The notes below the pieces were generated by a model. That model ran no database searches. It worked only from the letters and a program-made list of their open reading frames with translations, and was not told the DNA's origin. From positions 1-64,000 of the IMG/VR virus record IMGVR_UViG_3300044681_000098: 64,000 bases of DNA. One strand, given 5' to 3'. The translations under genes were made by a program, and so were the position numbers. The DNA comes from a virus. This document shows positions 47,301-57,757 of this stretch, one piece after another (position 1 is the first letter of the stretch; each line of letters starts with the position of its first letter).

Positions 47301-48535
47301 TCAATATCAAGACAAAAGTTGCAATGGATCAATTGCGTCGTGGCGTCTACTTACTAGAAACAGGAGATCAGTTACTTCTAGAGAATGGTGATAGACTATC
47401 GATTGGTTCAACTCAATATCCTGAGAATACCACTGAACACTATATTGCAGTAACTATGAATCCAACTAACGTAGAGTTGGACAACTTGTTGCTAGAAACT
47501 GGATACTTACTACAATCTGAAGATGGCGAGACTCCTGGTTATTCCTACACTGTAGAGATCGACGATACTCCTGTTAACGCAAGAGTTATCACTATGAGAT
47601 CGCTTTCATACCAGATGAATAACCCAATCTTTATCGGAATGAGAACAAATAACGGATTCCGTTTCATCTTTAACGATAAATATGATTTACCAGAGGGAAC
47701 TGTTACTGATACGAGAAAGACTACAATTGCGGATCAAGAATACGATGAATGGGACGTGTTGCTAGACTATGGATTGTTGGATGCGATCGACAATGGTGGG
47801 TCAACCAAATACTTCAGTATTGTTTGGTCTGCACCAAGAAACAAGTTTATTCTAGATAGCCAGTCACAGCATATTTTTGCAGGAAACTTTGCTAGCGATA
47901 TGACAGTTATTGGTAACAAACAAAATAAGGTTGTTAGACAGATCAGACCATCATTCGCTTCTCTAGGATCCAGCTTCAAATTCTTAGAACAAAGAAAGTT
48001 TACTTTCCCACCATACACATACGGTTCGGCAGGATCGCTACAGGTTGTCCCTGGAACTTCATACGTGGGAACAGAATGGACTGCTACTACCCCTGTGTTG
48101 ACGAAACAAGTATTCAACTATGATGGTAATGCTTATGAAGTAACAGTTGCAGGAACCACAGGTTCTTCTGCCCCTACCCATACCAGCGGATCTGTTGTTG
48201 ATGGTGATGCGGAACTAACTTATATTGGTCCAGCAAAGGAAACAATTCAATATCTACCAGATGATTCTAATGGTGGATTTACTGGTGGTTGGTATCTACA
48301 ATACCCAGCGCCAAACAGAGAGTATTGGAACAATGAGACCATTACGCTCGAATCAGGCGACACACTACTAACCGAAGCTGGAGGAGCGCAGTTAGTGGAA
48401 GTCTCAGAAAACTCAGGTGATGTTCAAATCAAAGATTTTGAGAATGTCACTCTTTATGATGTAATAAATAGAAAGCATAAGAGAACAAACTATGCTGTTG
48501 GATCTTACATAGAAATTTACAAGGGTAATCCCTAA
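44348..48535 (+). CDS. 7: gp7-like baseplate wedge, enlarged
   Basis: This 1395-residue protein follows gp6 as gp7 does in T4-like phages. It starts with QLPEFVREDHPQFSVFLKAY and EWLEQNYPMRELESI. Long parts consist of GDGSGFRAEVSS-type modules and repeated LLLENGD-like units in the second half (e.g. near 46180, 46870, 47120, 47350, 47490, 48350). The core assembles wedges; the repeats may be surface decoration. The gp7 identity is by position. Confidence 0.7.
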   Translation: MASLVKAKVSAVVSQQLPEFVREDHPQFSVFLKAYYEWLEQNYPMRELESIMSIDSTLDEYVEYFADQLMHLMPKAMVADRRLVLKHAKDLYLAKGTPGSYELLFKLMFNETPQQIYYPKRDMLRISDGKWSSNRVIRAVQIYDNNGTPTTLEGESFELVGQTIYQDAYSGLDKPASARVESIIKYYVGTALINEITISEEGILGFFEPNQLIYGTSNVTGQRVELYVLPFISKVTIDHPGKYYSPGDLLSVISGDGSGFRAEVSSIQNGSVSRVEVVTGGEGHYVGQPVVFDNTDAGYGGSSSVETATAYVSEVEYGYFMLEDTDRWAPSTNYFSTGARIVYDGSEYQVTTTGRTSDTTPPSHLYGTAYNGTVALKYVGTASGRLVSEDEYPISLERDRVYRIDEFGNYIGTDTSSDSEIIEYRSTGAVKAVKLTYGGKHYNKLPKAYTATDYISAISTPAGDDATVNVTTVLPHGLTQGDTIVLVGTVKGVADGTYVVSAVVDLYNFKYIAPSVTKLTGNLQKFGYKQYFYPIRQNANLQSSKVKLKPLSETIGAVTDIVVANFGYNYNTAVLHLPTVMQVEDTVGIFLNGETVEIQSQTFALEITGDEFLLENGQPFELENQLTSSGIVKAFDRDTNVLQLSPSDVTFRNRGRIVGQTSGASAKILDVNTGLVTPIIAGNGLTAGKFTNSDGKVSDASKRIQDSFYYQDYSYVIRIGQSVNKYRDAVKKLLHPVGLALFGEVSLINAVRALMRIMNDNKAVLTSIVDTQSRASMLAVGNWQEETYRVLYENSDVLNHLSLEGGYLERFVTEDGKDRIISEENNIFITERSDEDGRILLLENGDKFNSEEQISIFEPEHVLGETYNFFRLENDNTHTKSRNPDKRKEQWILRLEDFVPSYYDSDTLKLETAALNNDGVLADDGNDLLLEDGGRILNQIQLSKPAPSMRVLQSEMLPPVIIPEMDINTVHLLEMSPEVFKELVFNIKTKVAMDQLRRGVYLLETGDQLLLENGDRLSIGSTQYPENTTEHYIAVTMNPTNVELDNLLLETGYLLQSEDGETPGYSYTVEIDDTPVNARVITMRSLSYQMNNPIFIGMRTNNGFRFIFNDKYDLPEGTVTDTRKTTIADQEYDEWDVLLDYGLLDAIDNGGSTKYFSIVWSAPRNKFILDSQSQHIFAGNFASDMTVIGNKQNKVVRQIRPSFASLGSSFKFLEQRKFTFPPYTYGSAGSLQVVPGTSYVGTEWTATTPVLTKQVFNYDGNAYEVTVAGTTGSSAPTHTSGSVVDGDAELTYIGPAKETIQYLPDDSNGGFTGGWYLQYPAPNREYWNNETITLESGDTLLTEAGGAQLVEVSENSGDVQIKDFENVTLYDVINRKHKRTNYAVGSYIEIYKGNP

Positions 48536-48552
48536 AAGATAGGAGAATTTAA

Positions 48553-49986
48553 GTGGCTGCTATTATCACTAACAAGTTTCGCATTCACAATGCGCAATCT
48601 TTCAAAGAAGGATTTAGTGAGGTTGCCGATACAAAGATGTATCTTGGTATTGGACGCCCACAATCTTGGGACAACGAAAACTCACCAGATACACCATACG
48701 ACACCGTAGGATCTGAGTATTACAATTGGGACGACATGCTTGCGTTAAAGCGCATTCAGTCTACCGATGTTTCTCTATCCGTCGTTCGTCGTAACTGGGT
48801 GTCAGGTAAGTATTACGACATCTATCGTCACGATTACGATGGAACAACTACTGGCGTTAACATTGATTCTGGTGCTACAACTACACCAGCATCTTTATAT
48901 GACGCTAACTTTTACGTCATCACTGACGAATATAACGTATACAAGTGCTTAAAGAACACAAGTAACGGTAACGTAGTTCAGTCTACTGTCAAACCAACAG
49001 GAACTGACTCAAACAATATTACAACTTCAGACGGCTACATCTGGAAATACATGTATACTGTTGCACCTGCTGACGTTCTTAAGTTTGTTTCTACTGACTT
49101 CATCCCAGTAAAAACACTAGGTTCAAACCCAGGATCTACAGATTCCTACTATGGTCAATACCTAGTTGAACAAGCAGCAGTTGATGGTGCTATCGATCGC
49201 ATCGTGATTGATGACTTTGGATCAAACTACAATAGAGCAGCTAGTGAAATTAGCGTAACTATTATTGGTGATGGTCTTGGCGCTGAAGCTGAAGTCACAA
49301 CTTCTGATGGTCAGGTTAAAGAAGTTATCGTTACCAATCGTGGAACAGGGTATACTTGGGCACGTGTTGAGATCGGTCTTCCTGATCTTGGTTCAGGTAA
49401 CGCAGCTGCTACAGCTATCATTTCACCAAAGGGTGGTCATGGTAAAGACGCTGTTGAAGAATTAGGTGGCTTCTATGTTATGATGAACGTGCGTCTTGAG
49501 TATGATGATGGCGCTGGCGACTTCCCAATTGACAACGATTATCGCCGTATCTGCTTGATCCGTGATCCAATCAACTTTGGTGCAAGTAGCGTTGCTTCCA
49601 ACGTAACTCTAATTGCAAATAGAACTATTAGCTACTCTGCTGTTAGTGGAACATTTGCTCTTGATGAAGAGTTCAAAGGAAACACAAGTGGCGCACGTGG
49701 ACGTATTGTCTCGTTGAACACTGGTTCATCACCTAAGACTCTACGTTATATCCAAACTAAAGACGATGGCGCTGGCTTAGGATCTCCTGATCCAACTATC
49801 GGTGCATTGTTCCAAAATGGAGAAACTATTGTTGGTTCAACAACAGGTGCTCAGGGAACTATTACTGGTATTGCTGATCCAGACGTTACATCTGATAGTG
49901 GTGATATTATCTACGTTGAGAATCGTCGTCCAATTAACCGTGCTGGCGATCAAATTGAAGATATCAAAATCATTGTTGAAATGTAA
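48553..49986 (+). CDS. 8: gp8-like baseplate wedge
   Basis: A 477-residue protein matching cyanophage gp8: ITNKFRIHNAQSFKEGFSEV and DTKMYLGIGRPQSW, then ITTSDGYIWKYMYTVAP. It has a GDGLGAEAEVTTSDGQVKEV module like the one in the preceding gp7-like gene. gp8 stabilises the wedge. Confidence 0.82.
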   Translation: MAAIITNKFRIHNAQSFKEGFSEVADTKMYLGIGRPQSWDNENSPDTPYDTVGSEYYNWDDMLALKRIQSTDVSLSVVRRNWVSGKYYDIYRHDYDGTTTGVNIDSGATTTPASLYDANFYVITDEYNVYKCLKNTSNGNVVQSTVKPTGTDSNNITTSDGYIWKYMYTVAPADVLKFVSTDFIPVKTLGSNPGSTDSYYGQYLVEQAAVDGAIDRIVIDDFGSNYNRAASEISVTIIGDGLGAEAEVTTSDGQVKEVIVTNRGTGYTWARVEIGLPDLGSGNAAATAIISPKGGHGKDAVEELGGFYVMMNVRLEYDDGAGDFPIDNDYRRICLIRDPINFGASSVASNVTLIANRTISYSAVSGTFALDEEFKGNTSGARGRIVSLNTGSSPKTLRYIQTKDDGAGLGSPDPTIGALFQNGETIVGSTTGAQGTITGIADPDVTSDSGDIIYVENRRPINRAGDQIEDIKIIVEM

Positions 49987-50029
49987 AATAAATAATTGTT
50001 ATACAACAATTTAATAAAGAGAACGAAGA

Positions 50030-53000
50030 ATGGCTATTAACTTTAACGTCGCACCGTATTATGATGATTATGCTGATGAAGATGGATACTTGAGAGTCCT
50101 GTTCCGACCTGGATATGCTATTCAGGCTCGAGAACTAACTCAGCTTCAAACTATCCTGCAGAAACAAGTAAGTCGCTTCGGTGATCACGTCTTCAAGAAC
50201 GGCTCTATGGTTGTTCCTGGAGGCGTGAACGTGGACAACTTGGTCCACTTTGCTAAACTTGACACTTTGTTCGATAACCAATCAGTTTCTTCATACATTG
50301 ATTCTTTTAGAAATAAAATTATCACTGGTGTTGAATCTGGTGTTAAGGCACTTGTTATCGACACAAGCAACTGTGAGTGTATGGTTCCAGAAGATGGCGA
50401 TACTCCAACTCTTTATTTCAAGATTGAACAGACAGGTGGCGATGGAGAAACCAAGAGATTTATTCCTGGTGAATCTATTGTTGCCTATGAAGATGACAAC
50501 TCAACTACAACAAACTATCGTTTAACCGAAGATCAAGTCGGAGACATCTACGTCAACGTCAGATCTTTCGGTGACGGTGGTGTCCCTGCTACATCATATA
50601 CTAAGAATCCAGTAAGCGACGTTCTGGGTTACTCATATGCTGTTGAAGTAGAACAGGGTGTTTACTACATTGACGGATTCTTTGTTCAGAACGAAGAACT
50701 TCACTTATATGTTGGTCGTTTCCAACAAAACCCAACATGTAGGGTTGGCTTCAAAGTTGAAGAACAAATCATCACACCTGAAGAAGAGCCAGCATTATCG
50801 GATAATGCTCAGGGCACAACTAACTATGCTGCTCCAGGTGCTCACCGTTACAAGATTAACCTTTCTCTAGTTAGACTACCACTAGATTCAACTGACGACA
50901 TTAAGTTCATCGAACTCGTTCGTATCGTTGATGGTCGTATTCAATCTAAACTCGAGAAATCATCATATGCTGAACTAGAGAAGACACTTGCTCGTAGAAC
51001 CTTCGATGAGTCAGGCAACTACGAAGTTAACAAGTTTAAGCTAACAACTAGAGAGCATTTGAACTATGATGGTGGAGGTGTTTACCCACCAGTCCCTACA
51101 GATTCAGCTTTAATTGATGGTCAAACATATGGAGACATCGACAAATTTGTTGTTGCTGTTTCTCCAGGTAAAGCATACGTCCAAGGTTTTGAAATTGAAT
51201 CAACTGCTACTCAGTTTATCCCTATCGACAAGGCTAGAGAAAATTCAGTAACAGGAGATGAAGGTGGTCACATCATTCGTGAAGATGACTATCCAATCCA
51301 AACACCTATTGGAAACTACGTTATTGTAGATAATGTGTTTAATTTCCCAGAAAGCACATTCCCTACTGTCAATCTATATTCAGTATCAAGAAAACCACCA
51401 AACGGAACTACGATAACTGATGGTGTTGCTCCAGATAGCACTACTAAGGTTGGTACTGCTAGAGTTAAATCATTCCAATTACATTCTGGAACATACAACG
51501 GAGATGCGTCTCAGTTCAAACTCGCATTGTTTGATGTTCAGATGAGCACCAATAATACTACTGGTCTCAAGTATGTCTTTTCAGATACTGTAAAATCAGT
51601 TGCTTTGGATTCGAATGATAGCAACATATTTACTGCTGATATTGTTACAACTGAACTTGGGATTATCGGTTCTGCTGATGTCTCAAATGCTTCTGATTCT
51701 GTAACAGGTATTGGTACTTTGTTCCAAGACCAAGTGTCAGTTGGTGATGTTCTTTACATTGACGGAAATAAAGTTGGTGTTGTTGCAAGCATTGAATCAA
51801 ACGTAGCCCTAACTTTAGAAAACGCTGCTGATGATACATATTCAGGTATTGTTGGCGTTGCAAGAGCAATCATTGAAGACCAGAGATATGAATCTTTAAT
51901 CTTCAAATCAGAATTCAAACCTCTCAAGACATTGAGAGGTGTAGACGCTAACGGTAACGACACAGTTGACTCTTCTGTATTAACAGTTAGACGTCAGATT
52001 ACAAACACGTCAGATAGCCAAGGTGGCTTGTGGTCTTACCAGTTGACTTCATCTTTTGAAGCATTCCAGTCAACCCAAGATTTATCTAACTATACTTTAT
52101 TCTATACCCACCCACTAACTGGATCTAGACGTTTCGTTGAGATTACTTCTAGCCAATTATCTCTGTCTACCAACAACAGAGAAATTACAATCACCAACCC
52201 TAACATTATTGCTTCTCAAGAATATACTCTCCTTGCTAGCGTTGAGCAAAGAAAAGCGACAGCTAAAGAAAGAATTAAGACTCTCAACACAGATGAGCAG
52301 TATACAATTACTAGCAAGAAGTCTGTTACAGAGAAAACCATTCTGCTACCTCATGCTGACGTACTGAGAATCAAAGACATTAGAGTAAATCCAGGAAACT
52401 TTGATTCTTATGTTGAGTTAAATTCTGTTAGCGTGTTGAACAAGTATTCATTTGACAATGGTCAAAGATCTACACATTACCAGAAAGCAAGTATTAGTCT
52501 GTTGCCTAACGTATCCCCTCCATCTGGGGCTATTAAAGTCATTTACGATTACTTCTCTTACAGTGGTAACGGTAACTATTTCTCTGTTGATTCATACACT
52601 GCTACCATCGACGATGACACCAATGACTTCACATATTCTGATATTCCATCGTTCTCTGTTAGAGGTAGTGATGGTGTAACTGAAACATTATATCTGCATG
52701 ATGTTATTGACTTTAGACCAGTTGTCGAGGGGTTGAACACATTCACCCCAGACATTCCAAAAGTTGGTTCTTCTTTTAGCACAAGCATTGCATACTACTT
52801 ACCACGTTTTGATAAGATTAGCTTGGATTCTATTGGTAGATTTGTAGTAACAAAAGGAATTCCTGATCTAGATCCCAAAGAACCAAAGGATCCTACTGAG
52901 GGAATGGTAATGGCTACCATTTATGTTCCTGCGTATACAAAGAACGTAAGCGACATCAGAGTGTTCCAGCGTGACAACAAACGCTACACAATGAAAGAGA

Positions 53001-56000
53001 TTGGTAACCTAGAGAAGCGTATTCAGAACTTAGAATACTATGTTTCTCTAACACTACTAGAGCAAGAAACTGCGTCATTGCAAATTAAGGACGCACAAAC
53101 AGGTCTAGACAGATTCAAGAACGGATTCATTGTTGACCAGTTCACAGGACATGGCGTAGGTGATGTTCAGAATATTGATTATAGAATCGCTGTTGATTCT
53201 GAGCGTAATGAACTACGCCCAATGCACTTTACTGATGCGTTAGATATCGTTGAAGATGTAAACTCATCAGATGAACGTCTTGCCACAAATTACAAAAAGT
53301 CTGGTGATATTATTACCCTACCATATACAGAAAACCTGTATATGTTTAACCCTAACGGCACTAGAACTATTGACGTTAACCCATACAAGATTGGTGCGTT
53401 CAAAGGTGAGATTGTTCTAAACCCAGAAGGCGATAACTGGAAAGACACAGATCGTCGTCCAGACTTACAAGTTACAGATGACAACAACTTTGATGCTATT
53501 AAATTCTTAGCTGATGAGTTGGGTGTCACAGGAACTGTTTGGAACGAATGGCAAACAACTTGGACTGGTTCTTCAACAACTACTAGAACTTGGCAAACTG
53601 GTGACCCAACTCGTCGTCGTCAGATTGTTACTGGTTACCAGCAAACCACTAGAGTTGATACTGGTGTACAATCTAGAACTGGTATTAGAACTTCGGTTCA
53701 GTCTTCAGTGAACACAGAAGATTATGGTGATAGAGTTGTTGACGTTTCTTTTGCTCCATATATGAGAGCAAGACCAGTCACCTTTGTCGCAAAGAACTTG
53801 AAAGCTAATACAAGATACTACTCTTTCTTCGACAAGCAAGCAGTTTCATCTTACGTAACACCAGCTGACGTATTTAAGGTTACTCGTGCTGCTGGAACTA
53901 CGTTCATGACATTTGACCCTGCTGAACTTTCTGACAGAGTTATTGTTGGCGATACGGAAAGAACCGTAGAAGGTGCTGCAGAACCAGCGTTCCAAATCGG
54001 TGAAGTGTTGAGACAGGGTGTTCATACTCCTTGCACAATTCAATCCATCGCAAATATTACTGCTGATGCTGGCGCAGGTAACTTCACTGTTACTGTTGAC
54101 ACTGTAGCGAACTTGGCTGTTGGTCACCAAGTTAGACTGTACAACATGGCTCCAGTTAGAGTCGTTCCTGCTGTTAGAACCAGAAGACCAAATGGTAGTT
54201 ACCAGACACAAGCTAGTATGACTGTTCCTCTTGGATCAACATCTAGACAGTTGAACAACAGAAGATTCGTAATCACAGCAATCAATGGAACTACTTTAAC
54301 ATTAGCTAATATCAATGGTGGTGTTATTGGTAAGTTTGACGCATACTCAAGAACTGGAGCATATGCTGGATCTGATGGCGCTAAACTTGTTAGGGTTCGT
54401 GCTTCTGCTGTTGTTGCGTTTGCTGGCGTAGTAGACGATGAGGATTCAAACGGTCCAGTTGTTCAAGACGTCCATGTAGTTAACATAAAAGGTGGATTCG
54501 CAATTGGAGAAACCTTAGTTGGTAAGATTGTATTTAATAATGCTGCTAGAAATACAGTAACGCTAACTGCCATTAATGGAAACTCTACAGTTGGCACATT
54601 ACCAGTTTACAAACAAATCGGCGATGCCGTAAGATCTGATACATGGGGTTCTTGTGTTGGTGTGTTCAACATCCCTAACGACGACACTCTGAGATTCAGA
54701 ACTGGTGAACGTGAGTTCAAACTGACAGACAACATCTCCAATAGTGATGCTGATTTTGACTCTAAGGGAACTGTGCTGTATTATTCACAAGGTGTTACAC
54801 TTTCTAAAGAAAGAACAATTGTCAATAGCAGACAGGCGAACTTCGTTCAAGACAGATTGTATGAATCAATTCCAGTAAGACGTGTTTCTACCTCTACTAG
54901 ACAGTTGTATTCTTACTATACAGGTCACGACCCAGTCGCTCAGACATTTACTGTCCAATCTGAAGGTGGTGTCTTTATTACTGGCGTCGATCTATATTTC
55001 TCTGAAGCTGGAAACAGACCAACTACTGTTGAATTTAGAAACACAAACAATGGTGTTCCTTCTTCTAAGATTATGCCATTCACAACTGTGACTAAGACTC
55101 CACAGCAGATCAATGTGTCTGATGATGGCTCTGTTGCAACAAGATTCACTTTCGCTTCGCCAGTGTATCTACTAGACAACGAAACTTATGCGTTGGTTGT
55201 TAAGACTGACGAACCTGGAGCGCAGGTTTGGGTTTCCGAAGTCGGTCAAACAGATATCTTGACAGGCAACATTGTTACTTCCCAGCCACTAACTGGTTCG
55301 TTGTATCTATCACAGAACAGTAAAGAATTTGAGATTAATCCACTTCTAGACATGAAGTTTAGAATGTATGCAGCTGAGTTTGATACTACTCAAATTGCAA
55401 CAGTTAACTTGAAGGCTGAACACGCTAGAAACATCAACTTGCCAGCTAACCCATTCCAGATTAGTCAAGGAACTGACATCGTTAGGGTTCGTGCACCAAG
55501 ACACGGTTTCCAAGCAGGTGATTATGCTTACATCTCAGGTGTAGAGGAATTCCTTGATCCAGATACGCAAGAGTTGAAGCGTTATGGTACTGCAAGTAGC
55601 GAATATGGTATTCCTGCTTCATTATTAACTGGTCCAGTTCAAGTTATTGCTGAGGGTTTGGACATCGATTACTTCTGTTTTGTTCTTGACACCACTGATG
55701 ACTTTATTGATCCAGATACTGGATTGAGCAGACCAATTCGACTGATAAGCAACGCTGCTGGAACAGAAAACGAATACAATTCGTTAACAAGCAGCTATAC
55801 CGTAACTGTTCAACAGATTCTTGATGAGTTCGTTAACGGTAACTACGGTGGCACTGGTGTTATTTGCTCTAGACAGTTGTTACTCGATACTCTATTCTTG
55901 AAGAGCGATAGCGTTGTTCCAACAGGAACACGTTTGGAGTGGTCTGTTCAGGCAACTAACGAAGATAACTCTACTACTGGTTACAAGAACATTTCTGAGA

Positions 56001-57757
56001 ATACAAACTTCTCGTTCGGCACCAGAAAAGTTATTCGCTCATATGAAAACGAAGCGATCATTTCCGCAGCATCTGGAGTTGTGAGACCATCGTTGTCAAT
56101 CAGAGCTAAATTGTATTCTGATAACAAGAATGTATCTCCAGTTCTTGATTTGGCTAAGTTGTCTTCTTATGTTGTTCGCAACCTTGTTGACAATCCTACT
56201 GAAGAACTTGTCAACATTAATGGCGTTGATGACACAACATTGCTGGCAGAAGGTTCTGTAACAGCAGCAGATATCGGAACACAAAACGGAACAGGAACTG
56301 TTGTCTCTTATTACCTAACCAACGTGTTCGGTACTGATGTGACATTGAGTGAGTTCACTTCATCAGGAAGCGATTGGTCGATCACAAACTCCGATCCAAG
56401 TGCATATAACTGGTTGGGTACTGGTACTTCTCAAACATCAACACCATGGAAATACTTGTCTGTTGGTGATGAGTTGTACTCAACTTCTGCTACTGAGGCT
56501 CTTGAGTCTGCAGAGAAATATGGTAGAGTTAAGTCTATTAATGCTTCGACTCTAGTGTTGGAAAATTCCAACAAGCAAGTCACTGCAGGAAACTTCCCTC
56601 AATTCAAGGTTCTATCTAAAGTTATCCGTGGCGTTGGAACTGACTTCTCTAGAGAGATTCCAGCAGGAAGTGCTGTCAACGGAGCGAATGGAACTTTTGT
56701 AGGTATCGTGAACAGCGTTCAGTCTGCGACAAAAGCTACTCTATTAAGTTTCGCAGAATATGCAAACATTGATGGTTCAGGTGTTGGTCTATCGTTCCAA
56801 ACTGAAACTAAGGAAGGTAAGTTGACATTTGGTAATACTGAAGATGGTGTTTATGGTTTAATTTCTACCAATATCGATACAGCAGACAACTTACTTGCAT
56901 TAGCTAAAGCAGGTAAATATCTGTTGCTTGAAGGATTTAACGCTGTATTGAATGGTAAGTATCTGGTGCATAATGTTGATGTTAGCAGCGATATCAGCGT
57001 ATATGTTGGTAATGCTGATGATGATAAAGTTGTTATCAAAGTAACCCCTGCGTTCAGTATTGCCTCTGGTAAAACTTGGACTCTAGATTTGGTAAATGAC
57101 TATATCTACTTCCAAGGAGAGGGTTTTGTTACTGATGCAGCTGGAACAGGCAAGACTGTTACATTCTCTGGTGCATCCTTAGCGACCCAAGCAGCTGCTG
57201 GCGATATTATCACTCTAAAATCTAGCGGAGTAGGTTCGTTTGAAGGCGATGATTCTCAGATTGGAGTTGTTGATGTTATCAATACTGCAAACACTCTAAC
57301 TCTTGTAGACAATGCCGAGGAAGCGATTGCAACTCCGACTGTTTACTATATCAGAAAGAATGCAGCAAATTACAGAATCGCTCAACTTGATAAATTCGTT
57401 GAAGACTGGGCACCAGTAGGCGCAACCAACTACGCCAACTATGTAACAAGACCGTTGGTTCTTTCGTCACCTGCTGACTCATTGAAGATCTTGTTTGACG
57501 CAAGCGTTCCAGTCGGAACAGTTATCAAGATTTACTATAAGACTTGGGATGGTGCAGACGATCCTGCTACTCTAAACTATGTTGATAGCGGATTCGCTAC
57601 AAGCACTTCTGACCCAGAAGATACGTTTAGCGAGCGTTCTTTAGATATCACTGATATTGCTCCATTTAAGAATGCTGTTGTTAAGATTGTTATGAAGGCA
57701 GATAACCCAGCTATCGTTCCTAAAGTTAAGAATCTAAGGATTGTTACTCACTCATGA
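50030..57757 (+). CDS. Giant baseplate/tail structural protein (DUF4815-like N-terminus), 2575 aa
   Basis: The N-terminus (NVAPYYDDYADEDGYLRVLF, RPGYAIQARELTQLQTILQK) matches DUF4815 structural proteins of T4-like aquatic phages. The middle (about residue 1165-1250) is Thr/Arg rich (TRTWQTGDPTRRRQIVTGYQ). The rest is beta-rich repeats and a C-terminal lectin-like stretch. It may take the gp10/gp9 place at the baseplate edge. The exact role is uncertain. Confidence 0.78.
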   Translation: MAINFNVAPYYDDYADEDGYLRVLFRPGYAIQARELTQLQTILQKQVSRFGDHVFKNGSMVVPGGVNVDNLVHFAKLDTLFDNQSVSSYIDSFRNKIITGVESGVKALVIDTSNCECMVPEDGDTPTLYFKIEQTGGDGETKRFIPGESIVAYEDDNSTTTNYRLTEDQVGDIYVNVRSFGDGGVPATSYTKNPVSDVLGYSYAVEVEQGVYYIDGFFVQNEELHLYVGRFQQNPTCRVGFKVEEQIITPEEEPALSDNAQGTTNYAAPGAHRYKINLSLVRLPLDSTDDIKFIELVRIVDGRIQSKLEKSSYAELEKTLARRTFDESGNYEVNKFKLTTREHLNYDGGGVYPPVPTDSALIDGQTYGDIDKFVVAVSPGKAYVQGFEIESTATQFIPIDKARENSVTGDEGGHIIREDDYPIQTPIGNYVIVDNVFNFPESTFPTVNLYSVSRKPPNGTTITDGVAPDSTTKVGTARVKSFQLHSGTYNGDASQFKLALFDVQMSTNNTTGLKYVFSDTVKSVALDSNDSNIFTADIVTTELGIIGSADVSNASDSVTGIGTLFQDQVSVGDVLYIDGNKVGVVASIESNVALTLENAADDTYSGIVGVARAIIEDQRYESLIFKSEFKPLKTLRGVDANGNDTVDSSVLTVRRQITNTSDSQGGLWSYQLTSSFEAFQSTQDLSNYTLFYTHPLTGSRRFVEITSSQLSLSTNNREITITNPNIIASQEYTLLASVEQRKATAKERIKTLNTDEQYTITSKKSVTEKTILLPHADVLRIKDIRVNPGNFDSYVELNSVSVLNKYSFDNGQRSTHYQKASISLLPNVSPPSGAIKVIYDYFSYSGNGNYFSVDSYTATIDDDTNDFTYSDIPSFSVRGSDGVTETLYLHDVIDFRPVVEGLNTFTPDIPKVGSSFSTSIAYYLPRFDKISLDSIGRFVVTKGIPDLDPKEPKDPTEGMVMATIYVPAYTKNVSDIRVFQRDNKRYTMKEIGNLEKRIQNLEYYVSLTLLEQETASLQIKDAQTGLDRFKNGFIVDQFTGHGVGDVQNIDYRIAVDSERNELRPMHFTDALDIVEDVNSSDERLATNYKKSGDIITLPYTENLYMFNPNGTRTIDVNPYKIGAFKGEIVLNPEGDNWKDTDRRPDLQVTDDNNFDAIKFLADELGVTGTVWNEWQTTWTGSSTTTRTWQTGDPTRRRQIVTGYQQTTRVDTGVQSRTGIRTSVQSSVNTEDYGDRVVDVSFAPYMRARPVTFVAKNLKANTRYYSFFDKQAVSSYVTPADVFKVTRAAGTTFMTFDPAELSDRVIVGDTERTVEGAAEPAFQIGEVLRQGVHTPCTIQSIANITADAGAGNFTVTVDTVANLAVGHQVRLYNMAPVRVVPAVRTRRPNGSYQTQASMTVPLGSTSRQLNNRRFVITAINGTTLTLANINGGVIGKFDAYSRTGAYAGSDGAKLVRVRASAVVAFAGVVDDEDSNGPVVQDVHVVNIKGGFAIGETLVGKIVFNNAARNTVTLTAINGNSTVGTLPVYKQIGDAVRSDTWGSCVGVFNIPNDDTLRFRTGEREFKLTDNISNSDADFDSKGTVLYYSQGVTLSKERTIVNSRQANFVQDRLYESIPVRRVSTSTRQLYSYYTGHDPVAQTFTVQSEGGVFITGVDLYFSEAGNRPTTVEFRNTNNGVPSSKIMPFTTVTKTPQQINVSDDGSVATRFTFASPVYLLDNETYALVVKTDEPGAQVWVSEVGQTDILTGNIVTSQPLTGSLYLSQNSKEFEINPLLDMKFRMYAAEFDTTQIATVNLKAEHARNINLPANPFQISQGTDIVRVRAPRHGFQAGDYAYISGVEEFLDPDTQELKRYGTASSEYGIPASLLTGPVQVIAEGLDIDYFCFVLDTTDDFIDPDTGLSRPIRLISNAAGTENEYNSLTSSYTVTVQQILDEFVNGNYGGTGVICSRQLLLDTLFLKSDSVVPTGTRLEWSVQATNEDNSTTGYKNISENTNFSFGTRKVIRSYENEAIISAASGVVRPSLSIRAKLYSDNKNVSPVLDLAKLSSYVVRNLVDNPTEELVNINGVDDTTLLAEGSVTAADIGTQNGTGTVVSYYLTNVFGTDVTLSEFTSSGSDWSITNSDPSAYNWLGTGTSQTSTPWKYLSVGDELYSTSATEALESAEKYGRVKSINASTLVLENSNKQVTAGNFPQFKVLSKVIRGVGTDFSREIPAGSAVNGANGTFVGIVNSVQSATKATLLSFAEYANIDGSGVGLSFQTETKEGKLTFGNTEDGVYGLISTNIDTADNLLALAKAGKYLLLEGFNAVLNGKYLVHNVDVSSDISVYVGNADDDKVVIKVTPAFSIASGKTWTLDLVNDYIYFQGEGFVTDAAGTGKTVTFSGASLATQAAAGDIITLKSSGVGSFEGDDSQIGVVDVINTANTLTLVDNAEEAIATPTVYYIRKNAANYRIAQLDKFVEDWAPVGATNYANYVTRPLVLSSPADSLKILFDASVPVGTVIKIYYKTWDGADDPATLNYVDSGFATSTSDPEDTFSERSLDITDIAPFKNAVVKIVMKADNPAIVPKVKNLRIVTHS

